Origin: an uncultured Roseobacter sp.
GTDB taxonomy: Bacteria > Pseudomonadota > Alphaproteobacteria > Rhodobacterales > Rhodobacteraceae
Assembly: GCF_947492555.1 (NCBI RefSeq)
Contig: NZ_CANLNE010000002.1
Location: forward strand, 62,001 to 126,000
Length of the DNA stretch: 64,000 nucleotides
Direction: 5' to 3'
Below the pieces are notes generated by a model that was not told the DNA's origin, did no database searches, and worked only from the letters and a program-made list of their open reading frames with translations. Both the position numbers and the translations under genes were made by a program. Below, piece after piece: positions 1-8,623 of the stretch (the stretch's first letter is position 1; each line of letters starts with the position of its first letter).

Positions 1-15
1 TGAGATTTGAGCGGT

Positions 16-852
16 TCAAGACCCCCCGGGGCGGACAAATTTTGCGCCACCGGTCGATGTTGTTCGGCTGACGCCGCTGTTGATTGTGATCCTGCGCGCG
101 CTGGCCAAAGGGTTTTGCGCATTGGCCCGCATCTGACGTTTGAGATCGGCCACGAGCCTAGGAAGCACCATACCAAAAGAGACCTTTTTGCCCTCAAAGC
201 GGCCCACACTTGAGACGACGGAGACAATCTGCCCCCGACCGTTCTTGTGACTGAAGACGGGCGCGCCCGAGGAACCGAATGTCACATCGCAATCCATCAA
301 AACCACCCCCTGGTAGTGATCGAACATGCGGCAAACCGCCTGTCTGGACGGCAACTCCGCGCGCCCCCGCCCGTAGGATACGACGCTGACCGGTCCCTTC
401 GCGAACCGCTCGTCAAAGAGGACAAAGGGATCAAGCATATGGGTTGGGATCGGCGTTTTGAGTCGCAACAGGGCGACGTCGTGGCGAATGTTCTCCACGG
501 TAGAGCCCTGGCCCGGCGTGTACCCGGGATGCGCCTCAATCTGGGCAATTTGACGCTCGGCAGCGGAAGTTCCATTGCGCAGACCAGCGCGGAACGTGAG
601 GTCTTCTGCTTTCAGGGGCGTATTCGAGGTAGGCGAATAGACGCAATGCGCCGCCGTCAGCAAAAGGTCCGGGGCAATCAGCGTCGCCGTGCAAAACCCG
701 ACACTGTCGGCGTCAAGCCGCCCGACAGCCTGCCAGACCAGCGCCTCGTTTGCCCCGCCAAGACCAGTCAGTGACGTGTTGCGCTGTTGTGCCTCGACAG
801 GGCCGGTCCCGCCCAGCAAAGCCATGAATGTCAAAGTCAGAACGAACCGCAT
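16..852 (-). CDS. Secreted trypsin-like serine protease
   Basis: 278-residue protein with an N-terminal signal peptide (hydrophobic stretch to about residue 21, ending VEAQ). The chymotrypsin-fold catalytic triad can be read as His69 (LTAAHC), Asp125 (RHDVALLRL) and Ser195 (FGSSGAP). The residue before the catalytic Ser is Ser, not the Asp of the usual GDSGGP box, so it belongs with divergent bacterial trypsin/V8-like enzymes. The C-terminus ends in a tail (TGGAKFVRPGGS) shared with the upstream paralogue. It starts 3 nt after that paralogue's stop, so the two are probably co-transcribed and coupled. It should act in the periplasm or outside the cell; the substrate cannot be told. Confidence 0.9.
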   Translation of the reverse strand: MRFVLTLTFMALLGGTGPVEAQQRNTSLTGLGGANEALVWQAVGRLDADSVGFCTATLIAPDLLLTAAHCVYSPTSNTPLKAEDLTFRAGLRNGTSAAERQIAQIEAHPGYTPGQGSTVENIRHDVALLRLKTPIPTHMLDPFVLFDERFAKGPVSVVSYGRGRAELPSRQAVCRMFDHYQGVVLMDCDVTFGSSGAPVFSHKNGRGQIVSVVSSVGRFEGKKVSFGMVLPRLVADLKRQMRANAQNPLASARRITINSGVSRTTSTGGAKFVRPGGS

Positions 853-855
853 CGG

Positions 856-1677
856 TCAGTTCACCGGTCGAATGAATTTTGCACCTGTGGAACTGCGCCC
901 CTCACCAACGCCAACGCGGGCCGCAATCGGCGCGGACTCCTGATAAACGCCCTTCCCCGCCACCAGTTCGGACCGGAGAAAATCCAGCGGGGCGCCCAAA
1001 GCAGTTCCCAGTGAAACGTCTTCACCATTCATCTCTGCCTTGGCGGACACAACAGATACAATCTGCGCCTTGCCTTCGGCAAAGACAAAGATCGGGGCCC
1101 CTGACGATCCGAAATCAACCGAACAGGAGGTGACAAGAACACCCTGTTGGCGGGCCAGCACGGTGCAGACTTCCTGCAAGGACGGTGCTTCGGAGCGGTC
1201 GCGGGCATAGCTGACCACGCCGACCCGGTCCCCTTTGCGCGGGCGCGGTGCTGTCTCGAAAGGTTCAATCGTGGTGTTGCGAATGGGGCGAGCCAATTCC
1301 AAAAGCGCGATGTCATTGCGCACCCGTGCGGAAGAGACGTCTTCCGCGTAGGTGTAATCAGGGTGCACCACCGCGCGGCGCACCTGCCGGTAGGCCGATG
1401 CACGCCCACTGCGCCACCCCGCCAGGAATTCGACAGTCTCGTGATTGATCCGCACACCTGAGGCCTTGTCGTAAAGGCAGTGCGCAGCGGTCAGGACCAA
1501 GTCGGGGCTGATCAAGGCACCTGTGCAGAATCCCTTGCCGCCAATATCCAAACGGCCGACCGCTTCCCACGGACTCGCATCATTGCCGTCTTCCAACGCC
1601 TTCAAACGCGCATCCTGCGCGATAGCACCTGTTGTCGTAAGCGCCGCCAAAACAAACAAAACCAACCACTTTTTCAC
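856..1677 (-). CDS. Secreted trypsin-like serine protease (paralogue)
   Basis: About 273 residues from a GTG start at 1677, preceded by GAAGGA. An upstream ATG at 1719 is in frame but puts 14 residues in front of an ideal signal peptide (MKKWLVLFVLAALTTTGAIA), so the GTG is preferred. The triad is His66 (LTAAHC), Asp122 (RNDIALLEL) and Ser192 (FGSSGAP). It shares the fold, the altered Ser box and the C-terminal GAKFIRP tail with the neighbouring protease at 16-852, which points to tandem duplication. It is the first gene of the pair and is predicted to be exported. Its target is unknown. Confidence 0.88.
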   Translation of the reverse strand: MKKWLVLFVLAALTTTGAIAQDARLKALEDGNDASPWEAVGRLDIGGKGFCTGALISPDLVLTAAHCLYDKASGVRINHETVEFLAGWRSGRASAYRQVRRAVVHPDYTYAEDVSSARVRNDIALLELARPIRNTTIEPFETAPRPRKGDRVGVVSYARDRSEAPSLQEVCTVLARQQGVLVTSCSVDFGSSGAPIFVFAEGKAQIVSVVSAKAEMNGEDVSLGTALGAPLDFLRSELVAGKGVYQESAPIAARVGVGEGRSSTGAKFIRPVN

Positions 1678-1787
1678 AGAAAATTCCTTCGTATCGATGC
1701 GAACAAAAATACGCATCACATACGGCAGAAATAGGGCACTAGCGGCCTGATTACGGGCAATTTGGTTAACGGTCCGTCGTCAATTCG

Positions 1788-3110
1788 TTAACGAAGCTTG
1801 GGGATTTCAGACCTTGGATTGAAATCTTCAATCATTGCGGGAGGTTGCGGCCCACCAGTCGCCCAATCCAGCAATTCCACTGTATGCACGATCGGCTTTT
1901 TGGTGCCTGATCCGATCTGCATCATGCAGCCGATGTTGCCTGCGGCGATGACATCGGGTTGCTTTGCTTCCAAGGTGCGTACCTTGCGATCTTTCAGCTT
2001 TTTGGAAATCTCGGGCTGCATCAGGTTATAGGTCCCCGCCGATCCACAGCATAGATGCGCATCAGACGGCTCCACAACGGTGAAGCCCGCGCGTTTCAGC
2101 AGATCCTTGGGGTAGGTCTTGATCTGCTGGCCATGCTGCAACGAACAAGCGGCATGATAGGCCACGACCATCTCCTTGTCGGCACCTTCCGGCACATCCA
2201 GCTGCATCAGCACCTCGGACACGTCCATGGCAATCTCCGACACGCGCTTGGCGTCGGCGGCCAGCGGTTCATTGCGGAACATATGCCCGTAATCCTTCAC
2301 CGTCGTGCCGCAGCCCGAGGTGTTTATCACAATCGCGTCCAACCCTTCGCCATCCATCTCGCGCGCCCAGGCACGGATGTTTTTCGCAGCCGTCGCGTGG
2401 CTCTCCGTGGTCTTGCCCATGTGATGGGTCAGCGCGCCGCAGCACCCCGCCCCCTCGGCGACCACCACCTCGCAGCCCAGCCGGGTCAGGAGCCGGATCG
2501 TCGCGTCATTGATATCCGTGTTCAGCGCCCGCTGCGCACAGCCGGTCATCAGCGCCACCCGTTTGACTCGCGGCACCTCCGGCGCAAAGCTCTGTGGATC
2601 ATCGTTGCGGCTGACCGCTGGAATTTTCTTCGGCGCCATTTCCAACATGGCGCGCAGCCGGGCATCCGGCATCAACCGCGCAAAGGGCCGCCCCAGCTTC
2701 GCACCGACCAGCGCCAGCCTGAATCGCATCGGGTAAGGCAAAATGCGCGCCAGTATCCACCGCAGCGCGCGGTCGCTGAACGGCCGCTTGTAGCGCTGTT
2801 CGATGTAATCGCGCGCGTGGTCCACCAGATGCATGTAATGCACACCCGACGGGCAGGTAGTCATGCAGGCCAGACAGCTCAGACAGCGATCAATGTGCTT
2901 GACCGTCTTGGCATCGGGATCGCGGTCATTCTCCAGCATGTCCTTGATCAGGTAGATCCGGCCCCTTGGACTGTCGAGCTCATCGCCCAGAACCTGATAA
3001 GTCGGACAGGTTGCCGTGCAGAATCCGCAGTGCACGCAGTTGCGCAGGATCTCGTTGCTGCGCTGAATGCCCGGGTCCTGGAGTTGTTTTTCCGTGAAAG
3101 TAGTCTGCAT
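1788..3110 (-). CDS. glcF: Glycolate oxidase iron-sulfur subunit GlcF
   Basis: 440 residues. The N-terminus carries two [4Fe-4S] ferredoxin motifs: CVHCGFCTATCP at about residue 26 and CLSCLACMTTCP at about residue 77. Two CCG domains follow (GAGCCGALTHH and HLCCGSAG). This is the usual GlcF architecture and length. With GlcD and GlcE it forms the membrane-associated glycolate dehydrogenase that oxidises glycolate to glyoxylate and passes electrons to the quinone pool. Its start overlaps the glcE stop by one base (TGATG), so the two are translationally coupled. It is the last gene of glcD-glcE-glcF. Confidence 0.95.
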   Translation of the reverse strand: MQTTFTEKQLQDPGIQRSNEILRNCVHCGFCTATCPTYQVLGDELDSPRGRIYLIKDMLENDRDPDAKTVKHIDRCLSCLACMTTCPSGVHYMHLVDHARDYIEQRYKRPFSDRALRWILARILPYPMRFRLALVGAKLGRPFARLMPDARLRAMLEMAPKKIPAVSRNDDPQSFAPEVPRVKRVALMTGCAQRALNTDINDATIRLLTRLGCEVVVAEGAGCCGALTHHMGKTTESHATAAKNIRAWAREMDGEGLDAIVINTSGCGTTVKDYGHMFRNEPLAADAKRVSEIAMDVSEVLMQLDVPEGADKEMVVAYHAACSLQHGQQIKTYPKDLLKRAGFTVVEPSDAHLCCGSAGTYNLMQPEISKKLKDRKVRTLEAKQPDVIAAGNIGCMMQIGSGTKKPIVHTVELLDWATGGPQPPAMIEDFNPRSEIPKLR

Positions 3111-4252
3111 CAGGCAATCTCTCTTGCAACAGGGCCCATCAGACCGGGGTTCAGGATGCCGCGCGGGTCAAAACGGGCGCGCAATCCTGCGCTGATTTTC
3201 GCGACGCCCGGCGCTTCTGGATGAAAGGTTGGCACAACTGCCCGCGTCGCCTCGGATGCCCGGACCAAGGTTGCGTGACCGTCAAAGGCGCCCAAAGCCG
3301 CGCGCAAATCACCCCCGGCTGGCATGCGCACCCAGATCAGACCACCCGCCCAGTCAAAATACCAACCAACCGCCCCTGACCGCGCCATCAACGCAGGCGC
3401 GTCGGAGGGTTTACAGGACACCCGCCAGATGTCTTCCGGCACATCGGCCAGCAAAGTGGCGTCGCGCACGCTTTTCCAGATCCAATCCGACATGGTCGCA
3501 TCCGCAACGTTCATGTCGACGTTGAAGCCCTTGAGCAAGTCTTTCAGCTGGTCCATGCGGTAGGCAACCGACGTCTCGAACCCTTCGATCCTCAGCGCTG
3601 TGACCGATCCGCCCTCCATGATCTTGGCGCAATGGGCCGCCCCCGTGATCTCATAGGGAGATCCCATAGCGGCCGACATCGCCCGCACGCCCGCCACATC
3701 ATCCAGACCGCGCAACATCAACGTGCCCTGTGTCTCGGGGCTGGGCAGAACTTTGAGCGAAACCTCCGTGAGAACACCCAGCGTCCCAAAGGCGCCACAC
3801 ATCAGTTTCACCAGATCATATCCGGTCACATTCTTCATGACCCGCCCACCGTTTTTCACGGCCGTGCCCGTACCGTCCACAAACCGCACGCCCAAGGCAT
3901 AATCGCGCGCCGATCCGCCCTGAATCCTGCGCGGACCGCTCACATTCGCCGAAATCACACCGCCCAGTGTCGGGTCGCCCTGCGTGCCCAACACGGCACG
4001 ATGATCCATCGGTTCAAAGGCCAGACGCTGGTTTTCAGCGGCCAGCGCCGCCTCAATCTCAGAGATCGGCGTGCCTGCCTGCGCCACCATCGTCAGCGCA
4101 CCGGGCTCATACAGCGTAATGCCCGACAGTCCGGCCACCGACAGAACATCACCCTGAGGCGACAGGCCACGCGTGCCCCCGCCCTGAATCGCCAAAGGCC
4201 CCTTGGCCGATTTTACAATGTCGGCCAGCGCCGCTTCCGTGTCAGGTCTCAT
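3110..4252 (-). CDS. glcE: Glycolate oxidase FAD-binding subunit GlcE
   Basis: 380 residues with an FAD-binding PCMH-type domain (IQGGGTRG near residue 24; LGGVISANVSGPRRIQGGSARD, where the phosphate-contacting loops sit, around residues 96-117; GGRVMKNVTGYDLVKL around 136). GlcE is the shorter flavoprotein subunit of glycolate dehydrogenase and needs GlcD and GlcF for activity. It lies 57 bp downstream of glcD and overlaps glcF by one base. The glcD-glcE gap is filled by a double-hairpin repeat (see the repeat entry). Confidence 0.95.
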   Translation of the reverse strand: MRPDTEAALADIVKSAKGPLAIQGGGTRGLSPQGDVLSVAGLSGITLYEPGALTMVAQAGTPISEIEAALAAENQRLAFEPMDHRAVLGTQGDPTLGGVISANVSGPRRIQGGSARDYALGVRFVDGTGTAVKNGGRVMKNVTGYDLVKLMCGAFGTLGVLTEVSLKVLPSPETQGTLMLRGLDDVAGVRAMSAAMGSPYEITGAAHCAKIMEGGSVTALRIEGFETSVAYRMDQLKDLLKGFNVDMNVADATMSDWIWKSVRDATLLADVPEDIWRVSCKPSDAPALMARSGAVGWYFDWAGGLIWVRMPAGGDLRAALGAFDGHATLVRASEATRAVVPTFHPEAPGVAKISAGLRARFDPRGILNPGLMGPVAREIA

Positions 4253-4269
4253 ATCTTCTCTTGGCTCTC

Positions 4270-4313
4270 AATATCCTGGGGGAGCGCCAAAGGCGCGGGG
4301 GCAAAGCCCCTAT
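4270..4313. repeat. Extragenic palindromic element between glcD and glcE
   Basis: Two small hairpins sit back to back. One is GCGCC-AAA-GGCGC at 4284-4296, the other GGGGC-AAA-GCCCC at 4298-4310. They are flanked by an AATATCCTGGGGG edge. The element overlaps the glcD stop codon and fills the glcD-glcE gap. It resembles REP-like GC-rich palindromes that I recall as dispersed in Rhodobacteraceae intergenic DNA. No second copy was seen in this window. It could protect the 3' end of glcD mRNA or reduce read-through. Confidence 0.5.
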
Positions 4314-5758
4314 TCCGCCGCGACGTCCAGCGCACGCCGCGTCTCTGACACGGCAAGCGGAAAGACCTTTGCGGGGTTCAGCAACCACTGCGGGTCAAAC
4401 ACATCTTTCACGGCCATCTGCGCTTCGAGATCGGCGGGCGCATATTGATGCGTCATCAGGTCCCGCTTTTCGATCCCCACACCATGCTCACCGGTCAGAC
4501 AGCCGCCGACCTCGACACAGAGCTTCAGCACTTCCGCGCCGAATTCCTCGCATATCTCCAGATCACCGGGCTTATTGGCGTCATAGCAGATCAGCGGGTG
4601 CATATTGCCGTCGCCCGCGTGGAAAACATTGCCAACCCGCAGACCGTATTGCTCCGACATCTCGCCAATGCGGCGCAGCACATAGGGCAATTCGCTGACC
4701 GGGATCGTGCCATCAAGACACATGTAGTCGCTGATCCGCCCAATCGCGGAAAACGCCGCCTTGCGACCCGCCCAGATCCGCGCACTTTCGTCGGCAGACG
4801 CGCTTTCCCGGAGAGCAACGGGGTTGTGGCGGCGGGCGATCTCCGTGATCAGCGCCAGCTGATCGTTGATCTCCGCCTCCGATCCCTCAACCTCGACAAT
4901 CAACAGCGCCTCACACATGGGATAATCCGCCTTGGCGAAATCTTCGCAAACCTCGATCAGCATCTTGTCCATGAACTCAATGGCCACGGGCAAAACGCCT
5001 GCCTTGATAATATCCGCCACGCAGGCACCGGCGATTTCGGCACTGTCGAAGCCCATGAGAACAGGCCGTGCACCCTCGGGCTTCGGCAAAATGCGCAGGG
5101 TCGCCTCGGTCACGACACCCAATTGCCCTTCGGAGCCGCATATGAGTCCCAGAAGGTCGAGCCCTGCTGCATCCATATGGGCACCGCCCAGTTCAACGAT
5201 TTCACCATCCATCATCACCATGGTGACACCCATGAGATTGTTCGTCGTCACACCGTACTTCAAGCAATGGGCGCCGCCGGAATTCATGGCGATGTTCCCG
5301 GCAATGGCGCAGGCCAACTGGCTGGAAGGATCAGGCGCGTAAAAGAAACCATTTTCCTCCACAGCCCCGGTCACGCTGAGGTTTGTGCGCCCGGTCTGCA
5401 CCTTGATCGTGCGATTGTCATAGTCGGTGTCGAGCACATCATTCATCCGCGCCACACCCAGGATCACGCAGTCCGCTGTCGGCAAGGCCCCACCGGCCAA
5501 CGACGTCCCCGAACCACGCGGCACCACGGGCACGCCCTCTTCATGACAAATGCGCAGGATTTCCGAGACCTCCTGCGTGCTTGCGGGCAGAACCGCCACC
5601 ATCGGCGGACATCTGTAGGCCGTTAGCGCATCGCATTCATAGGCGCGCGTCTCTGCCGGGTCCTGAATAACCGCGTCCGATGGCAGAACCGCCTGCAAGC
5701 GCGCCACGACGCGATCCTTGCGTGCCAAGACAGCCGGGGCGGGAATCGGCATTTCCAT
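4310..5758 (-). CDS. glcD: Glycolate oxidase FAD-linked subunit GlcD
   Basis: 482 residues from the ATG at 5758, chosen because GGAGG lies 7-8 nt upstream; an in-frame ATG at 5809 has no such site and adds an unneeded extension. The N-terminal FAD-binding domain has the RGSGTSLAGGALP phosphate loop and AGNIAMNSGGAHCLKYG. The C-terminal domain is of the FAD-oxidase type and contains HAGDGNMHPL and GEHGVGIEKR, hallmarks of the GlcD/D-lactate dehydrogenase family. It is the catalytic subunit oxidising glycolate, the 2-phosphoglycolate product or algal exudate, to glyoxylate. First gene of the operon, divergent from the DUF599 gene. Confidence 0.95.
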   Translation of the reverse strand: MEMPIPAPAVLARKDRVVARLQAVLPSDAVIQDPAETRAYECDALTAYRCPPMVAVLPASTQEVSEILRICHEEGVPVVPRGSGTSLAGGALPTADCVILGVARMNDVLDTDYDNRTIKVQTGRTNLSVTGAVEENGFFYAPDPSSQLACAIAGNIAMNSGGAHCLKYGVTTNNLMGVTMVMMDGEIVELGGAHMDAAGLDLLGLICGSEGQLGVVTEATLRILPKPEGARPVLMGFDSAEIAGACVADIIKAGVLPVAIEFMDKMLIEVCEDFAKADYPMCEALLIVEVEGSEAEINDQLALITEIARRHNPVALRESASADESARIWAGRKAAFSAIGRISDYMCLDGTIPVSELPYVLRRIGEMSEQYGLRVGNVFHAGDGNMHPLICYDANKPGDLEICEEFGAEVLKLCVEVGGCLTGEHGVGIEKRDLMTHQYAPADLEAQMAVKDVFDPQWLLNPAKVFPLAVSETRRALDVAAE

Positions 5759-5837
5759 GATCATTCCTCCATTTGGTAAAATAATATGACCAATTTCACC
5801 CATTGGCAAGTTTTATCGGACCTGCCATGCGTCTGGC

Positions 5838-6530
5838 ATGACACTGATGGACCGATTTGCGCTGTTTCAGCCCCTGGATTTTGTAGCCCTTGGCATGATT
5901 TTCTTCTTTTGGGCCGCTATCGGCTGGCGCGTGGAACACCCCTCGGCCAAACATCTGTCGACCACGCGCATCATGGCGGGCTATCGGCAGGAATGGATGC
6001 GCCAGATGGTGACGCGCGACCCGCGCATCTTTGACTCGCAGGTTCTGGGCACCCTGCGACAGGGCACGACATTTTTTGCCTCCACGTCGGTCATTGCCAT
6101 CGGCGGCACCCTTGCCGTGATCGGCAATGCGGAGCGTCTGGCGGGCGTTGCGGCTGACATCACCTTGATGGATCATCCCACAATTGTGTGGGAGCTGAAA
6201 CTGATGGTCCTGACGCTTTTCCTCACCAATGCCTTCCTGAAATTTGTCTGGGCCAACCGGTTGTTCGGATATTGTGCCGTCCTGATGGCCGCTGTTCCGA
6301 ATGACCCATCCCACCCCGATGCCTTCAAACGGGCAGAACAGGCTGCCCAGATCAACATCACTGGCGCGCGGAGCTTTACCCGCGGGCTGAGGTCGATGTA
6401 TTTCGCGCTTGCCTCCGCCGCCTGGCTGGCCGGTCCGATCGCACTCATGCTTGCCTCGCTCTTCACCGTGACCGTGATCTGGCGCAGAGAATTTGCATCT
6501 CACTCTCGCAAAATTCTGCTGAACCCTTAG
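5838..6530 (+). CDS. DUF599 family membrane protein
   Basis: 230 residues. Hydrophobic segments lie at about 14-30, 75-95, 120-140 and 190-220. The pattern GWRVEHPS...YRQEWM near the N-terminus and an Asn/Arg-rich central loop match DUF599, a family of four-helix membrane proteins of unknown function found across Proteobacteria and plants. It is divergent from glcD across 79 bp. Function cannot be assigned. Confidence 0.75.
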   Translation: MTLMDRFALFQPLDFVALGMIFFFWAAIGWRVEHPSAKHLSTTRIMAGYRQEWMRQMVTRDPRIFDSQVLGTLRQGTTFFASTSVIAIGGTLAVIGNAERLAGVAADITLMDHPTIVWELKLMVLTLFLTNAFLKFVWANRLFGYCAVLMAAVPNDPSHPDAFKRAEQAAQINITGARSFTRGLRSMYFALASAAWLAGPIALMLASLFTVTVIWRREFASHSRKILLNP

Positions 6531-6571
6531 ATTAGGCAGCGTAGATAGGGTATGATTTGGTTGATCTTAAA

Positions 6572-6922
6572 ATGAAATATGCATTTCTGGCACTGCTTCT
6601 GGCCGCAACTCCGGCGTTGGCCGAACCACCGCAAATTGACAATGTGAAGGCCCGCAAAAGCGGCGATACCTGGCGTTTCGACGTGACGATCTCGCACCCC
6701 GACACCGGATGGGATCACTACGCCGACGCCTGGCGCATTCTGGACATGCAGGGCAATCAGCTTGCGATCCGTGAGCTGGCGCATCCACACGTGGAAGAAC
6801 AGCCGTTTACCCGTTCCCTCTCCGGCGTGCGTATTCCGGAAGGGACAACACAGGTGCAGGTGCAGGCGCGTGACCTACCCGGCGGGTGGAACCCCAAAAC
6901 CAAGGTGATCACTTTGCGTTAG
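6572..6922 (+). CDS. Small secreted protein, unknown function
   Basis: 116 residues from ATG 6572. A clean signal peptide (MKYAFLALLLAATPALA) is followed by a short, probably beta-rich domain containing DTGWDHYADAW and ending PKTKVITLR. The in-frame TTG at 6557 is less likely because the signal peptide begins at the ATG. Its stop overlaps the stop of the convergent GntR gene. I recognise no family; a periplasmic or exported location is the only supportable inference. Confidence 0.7.
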   Translation: MKYAFLALLLAATPALAEPPQIDNVKARKSGDTWRFDVTISHPDTGWDHYADAWRILDMQGNQLAIRELAHPHVEEQPFTRSLSGVRIPEGTTQVQVQARDLPGGWNPKTKVITLR

Positions 6923-7617
6923 CGCGCGAACCGCGCCGTGTCTCCGGTGCGCGGGCGCAATGTAGCAGCCCTTTTGGCGCGCAACGCATCTTCCATCAGC
7001 TGGCTCGCAGCTTCGATGTGTTCCTGCAAGATCATGCACGCTGCTACCCTATCCCGGGCAACGCACGCCGCGATCAATGAACGGTGCTCGTCATGAGAGC
7101 GCGCAGAGTATTCCAGTTCAACGGCCACGGTGTGAAAATACCGCTGGGACAAATCGTTCAGCGACGCAATATGCGACAGAAGTCTTGGACGTGCACAAGG
7201 TTCCAGCAAGGTCATATGAAACGCGCGGTTCAAGGCAGCGAACCTTGCGATATCTGATCGCTCTGCCTCTTCCTGTATTGCCTCGGCCTGCGCAATCTGA
7301 CGGTTTGTAAGCTCGGGGATCGCGTGTCGCAGCGCAAGCGGCTCCGCAACCGCGCGCATTTCGTTGATCTCCACGAAGCTTTCCACATCCAGAGGCGCAA
7401 CCACCGCGCTGCGATTGGCCGGGAGGAGGACAAGCCCCTCCCTTTCCAGGATTTTGAGGCTTTCCCTGATTGGCATTCTGCTGGTCTGGAAACGTTCCGC
7501 CAGTTCTTCCTGAAACAAAACGGTATCCGGCGGGAGTTTGCCCACAATGACCTCTGCACGCAAAGCCGCAGCGATTTCCTCTGCGGTTTGCCCGTCCCGG
7601 ATGATCTTGCGTGTCAT
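6919..7617 (-). CDS. GntR family regulator, FCD (FadR-like) type
   Basis: 232 residues. The N-terminal winged helix-turn-helix contains LAERFQTSRMPIRESLKILEREG (residues about 40-62), and a C-terminal FCD domain has His residues in AFHMTL, SHDEHRSL and LQEHIE that typically bind a metal and an acid ligand. Regulators of this class often control organic-acid catabolism. It lies on the same strand as, and about 1.2 kb upstream of, glcD, so a GlcC-like role is possible but unproven. It is divergent from the YbaK-type gene across 84 bp containing candidate operators. Confidence 0.85.
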   Translation of the reverse strand: MTRKIIRDGQTAEEIAAALRAEVIVGKLPPDTVLFQEELAERFQTSRMPIRESLKILEREGLVLLPANRSAVVAPLDVESFVEINEMRAVAEPLALRHAIPELTNRQIAQAEAIQEEAERSDIARFAALNRAFHMTLLEPCARPRLLSHIASLNDLSQRYFHTVAVELEYSARSHDEHRSLIAACVARDRVAACMILQEHIEAASQLMEDALRAKRAATLRPRTGDTARFAR

Positions 7618-7652
7618 ACTCCGTTCCCAATCGAAGTCACCAAACTTGACTA

Positions 7653-7702
7653 TTTGTATACTATTATAAAATCTGTATCCAGATGATTCTAGAGGATACA
7701 GA
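7653..7702. promoter_or_regulatory. Candidate operator region between gntR and the ybaK-like gene
   Basis: Two symmetrical elements are visible. One is TTTGTATACTA at 7653-7663, with the GTATAC core common for FCD-type GntR proteins. The other is a perfect 9-bp inverted repeat, TCTGTATCC (7672-7680) and GGATACAGA (7694-7702), separated by 13 nt. The second arm covers the ribosome-binding site and touches the ATG of the downstream gene. Binding by the adjacent GntR protein is inferred. Confidence 0.45.
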
Positions 7703-8169
7703 TGTCAAAGAGTGTAAAACGGGTGCAAAAGGCGCTTGGCGCATTGAAGCTGGACACCTCCATTCAACACATGCCGGGCTCGACCCGAACGGCAGAGGAT
7801 GCCGCGACCGCGTGCAATTGCTCGGTCGAACAGATCGTCAAATCCATGATTTTCGAGGGTGCCGAGACAGGCAAGCTGAGGCTGCTTCTGGTGAGCGGGA
7901 AACACACCGTCGATCTGGCAAGAGCCGCCGACATTTTCGGGGAAACCTTGATCAGAGCCGACCCGAGACGTGTTCGTTCTGAGACAGGTTTTGCGATCGG
8001 CGGCGTGTCCCCCGTTGGGCATTTATCGGAAACAGACACCTGGATGGACGCGGCCCTCCTTGAGCATGACCGCATTTGGGCAGCCGCTGGCGCGCCAAAT
8101 GCTGTTTTCAGCGTGGCCCCTCAGGAGTTGAAAGACGCAACAGCTTCAAAGATTTTTCAGATAGGCTGA
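7702..8169 (+). CDS. YbaK/EbsC-type aminoacyl-tRNA deacylase-like protein
   Basis: 155 residues of the YbaK/ProXp fold. TAEDAATACNCSVEQIVKSMIF near residues 32-53 and a C-terminal GGVSPVGH around 107-114 match the family that hydrolyses mischarged aminoacyl-tRNAs (for example Cys-tRNAPro or Ala-tRNAPro) in trans. The conserved Lys is present in IVKSMIF. GAGG lies 7 nt before the ATG. It is divergent from the GntR gene. Exact tRNA specificity cannot be read. Confidence 0.8.
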   Translation: MSKSVKRVQKALGALKLDTSIQHMPGSTRTAEDAATACNCSVEQIVKSMIFEGAETGKLRLLLVSGKHTVDLARAADIFGETLIRADPRRVRSETGFAIGGVSPVGHLSETDTWMDAALLEHDRIWAAAGAPNAVFSVAPQELKDATASKIFQIG

Positions 8170-8234
8170 CACAGGTTGCGCCAAGTGGTGCAGGCTTCTC
8201 CTGGACTGCATTCGCCAGGCAGTTAAGGCGATCG

Positions 8235-8531
8235 CTAAAGATACTTCACTGTTGCCCAATGTCCGCGCCACCGGGGCTCGTCCACAGTGTCCATGACGTC
8301 TTCCAAAGGCAGAGATTGCGCGCGCGCCTTGCGCAACTGCCGCCAGTTCCGAATACGCGCAAGGAGGCTCCGATCATCCGGAAACTGGAAGAGTGTAATT
8401 GTTTCTTTTGCAGCGTCCAGACGTTCAAGCCGTGCTTCCAACGCCTTGAACGCAAGCGTTTCGACTGCCTCGTCGGCGAGGCCGGGTATCGGTATGTCCG
8501 CGTGATGCGGCTGAATGCGCTGGTGTTTCAT
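8235..8531 (-). CDS. Hypothetical protein, 98 residues
   Basis: Short, charged, mostly helical protein with a central run rich in Ala/Glu/Leu (about residues 20-45) and a basic segment RIRNWRQLRKAR at about 59-70. No signal peptide or membrane segment. It is divergent from the LysR gene that begins 92 bp away, the usual layout of a LysR target. No family recognised. The reading frame is clean and the codons look like those of neighbours, so it is probably real. Confidence 0.5.
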   Translation of the reverse strand: MKHQRIQPHHADIPIPGLADEAVETLAFKALEARLERLDAAKETITLFQFPDDRSLLARIRNWRQLRKARAQSLPLEDVMDTVDEPRWRGHWATVKYL

Positions 8532-8576
8532 GGCCGAGCTCCTGAAGGTTCAGCGTGAGATTGACACAAGCTCTTA

Positions 8577-8611
8577 TGTATTGAAAATACAGACTCCAAA
8601 TATGTAATATT
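8577..8611. promoter_or_regulatory. Two dyads upstream of LysR gene
   Basis: TGTATT-GAA-AATACA (8577-8591) and AATAT-GTA-ATATT (8599-8611) lie in the 92-bp divergent gap between the 98-residue protein and the LysR gene. Symmetrical AT-rich dyads with about this spacing are typical LysR operators. The assignment is inferred from position. Confidence 0.4.
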
Positions 8612-8623
8612 GGAAAAATTAAT

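Noticed and set aside
2055-3224. Long plus-strand open frame opposite glcF and glcE
   Set aside because: It is antisense to two well-supported genes and has the His/Arg-rich composition usual for the complement of GC-rich coding DNA.
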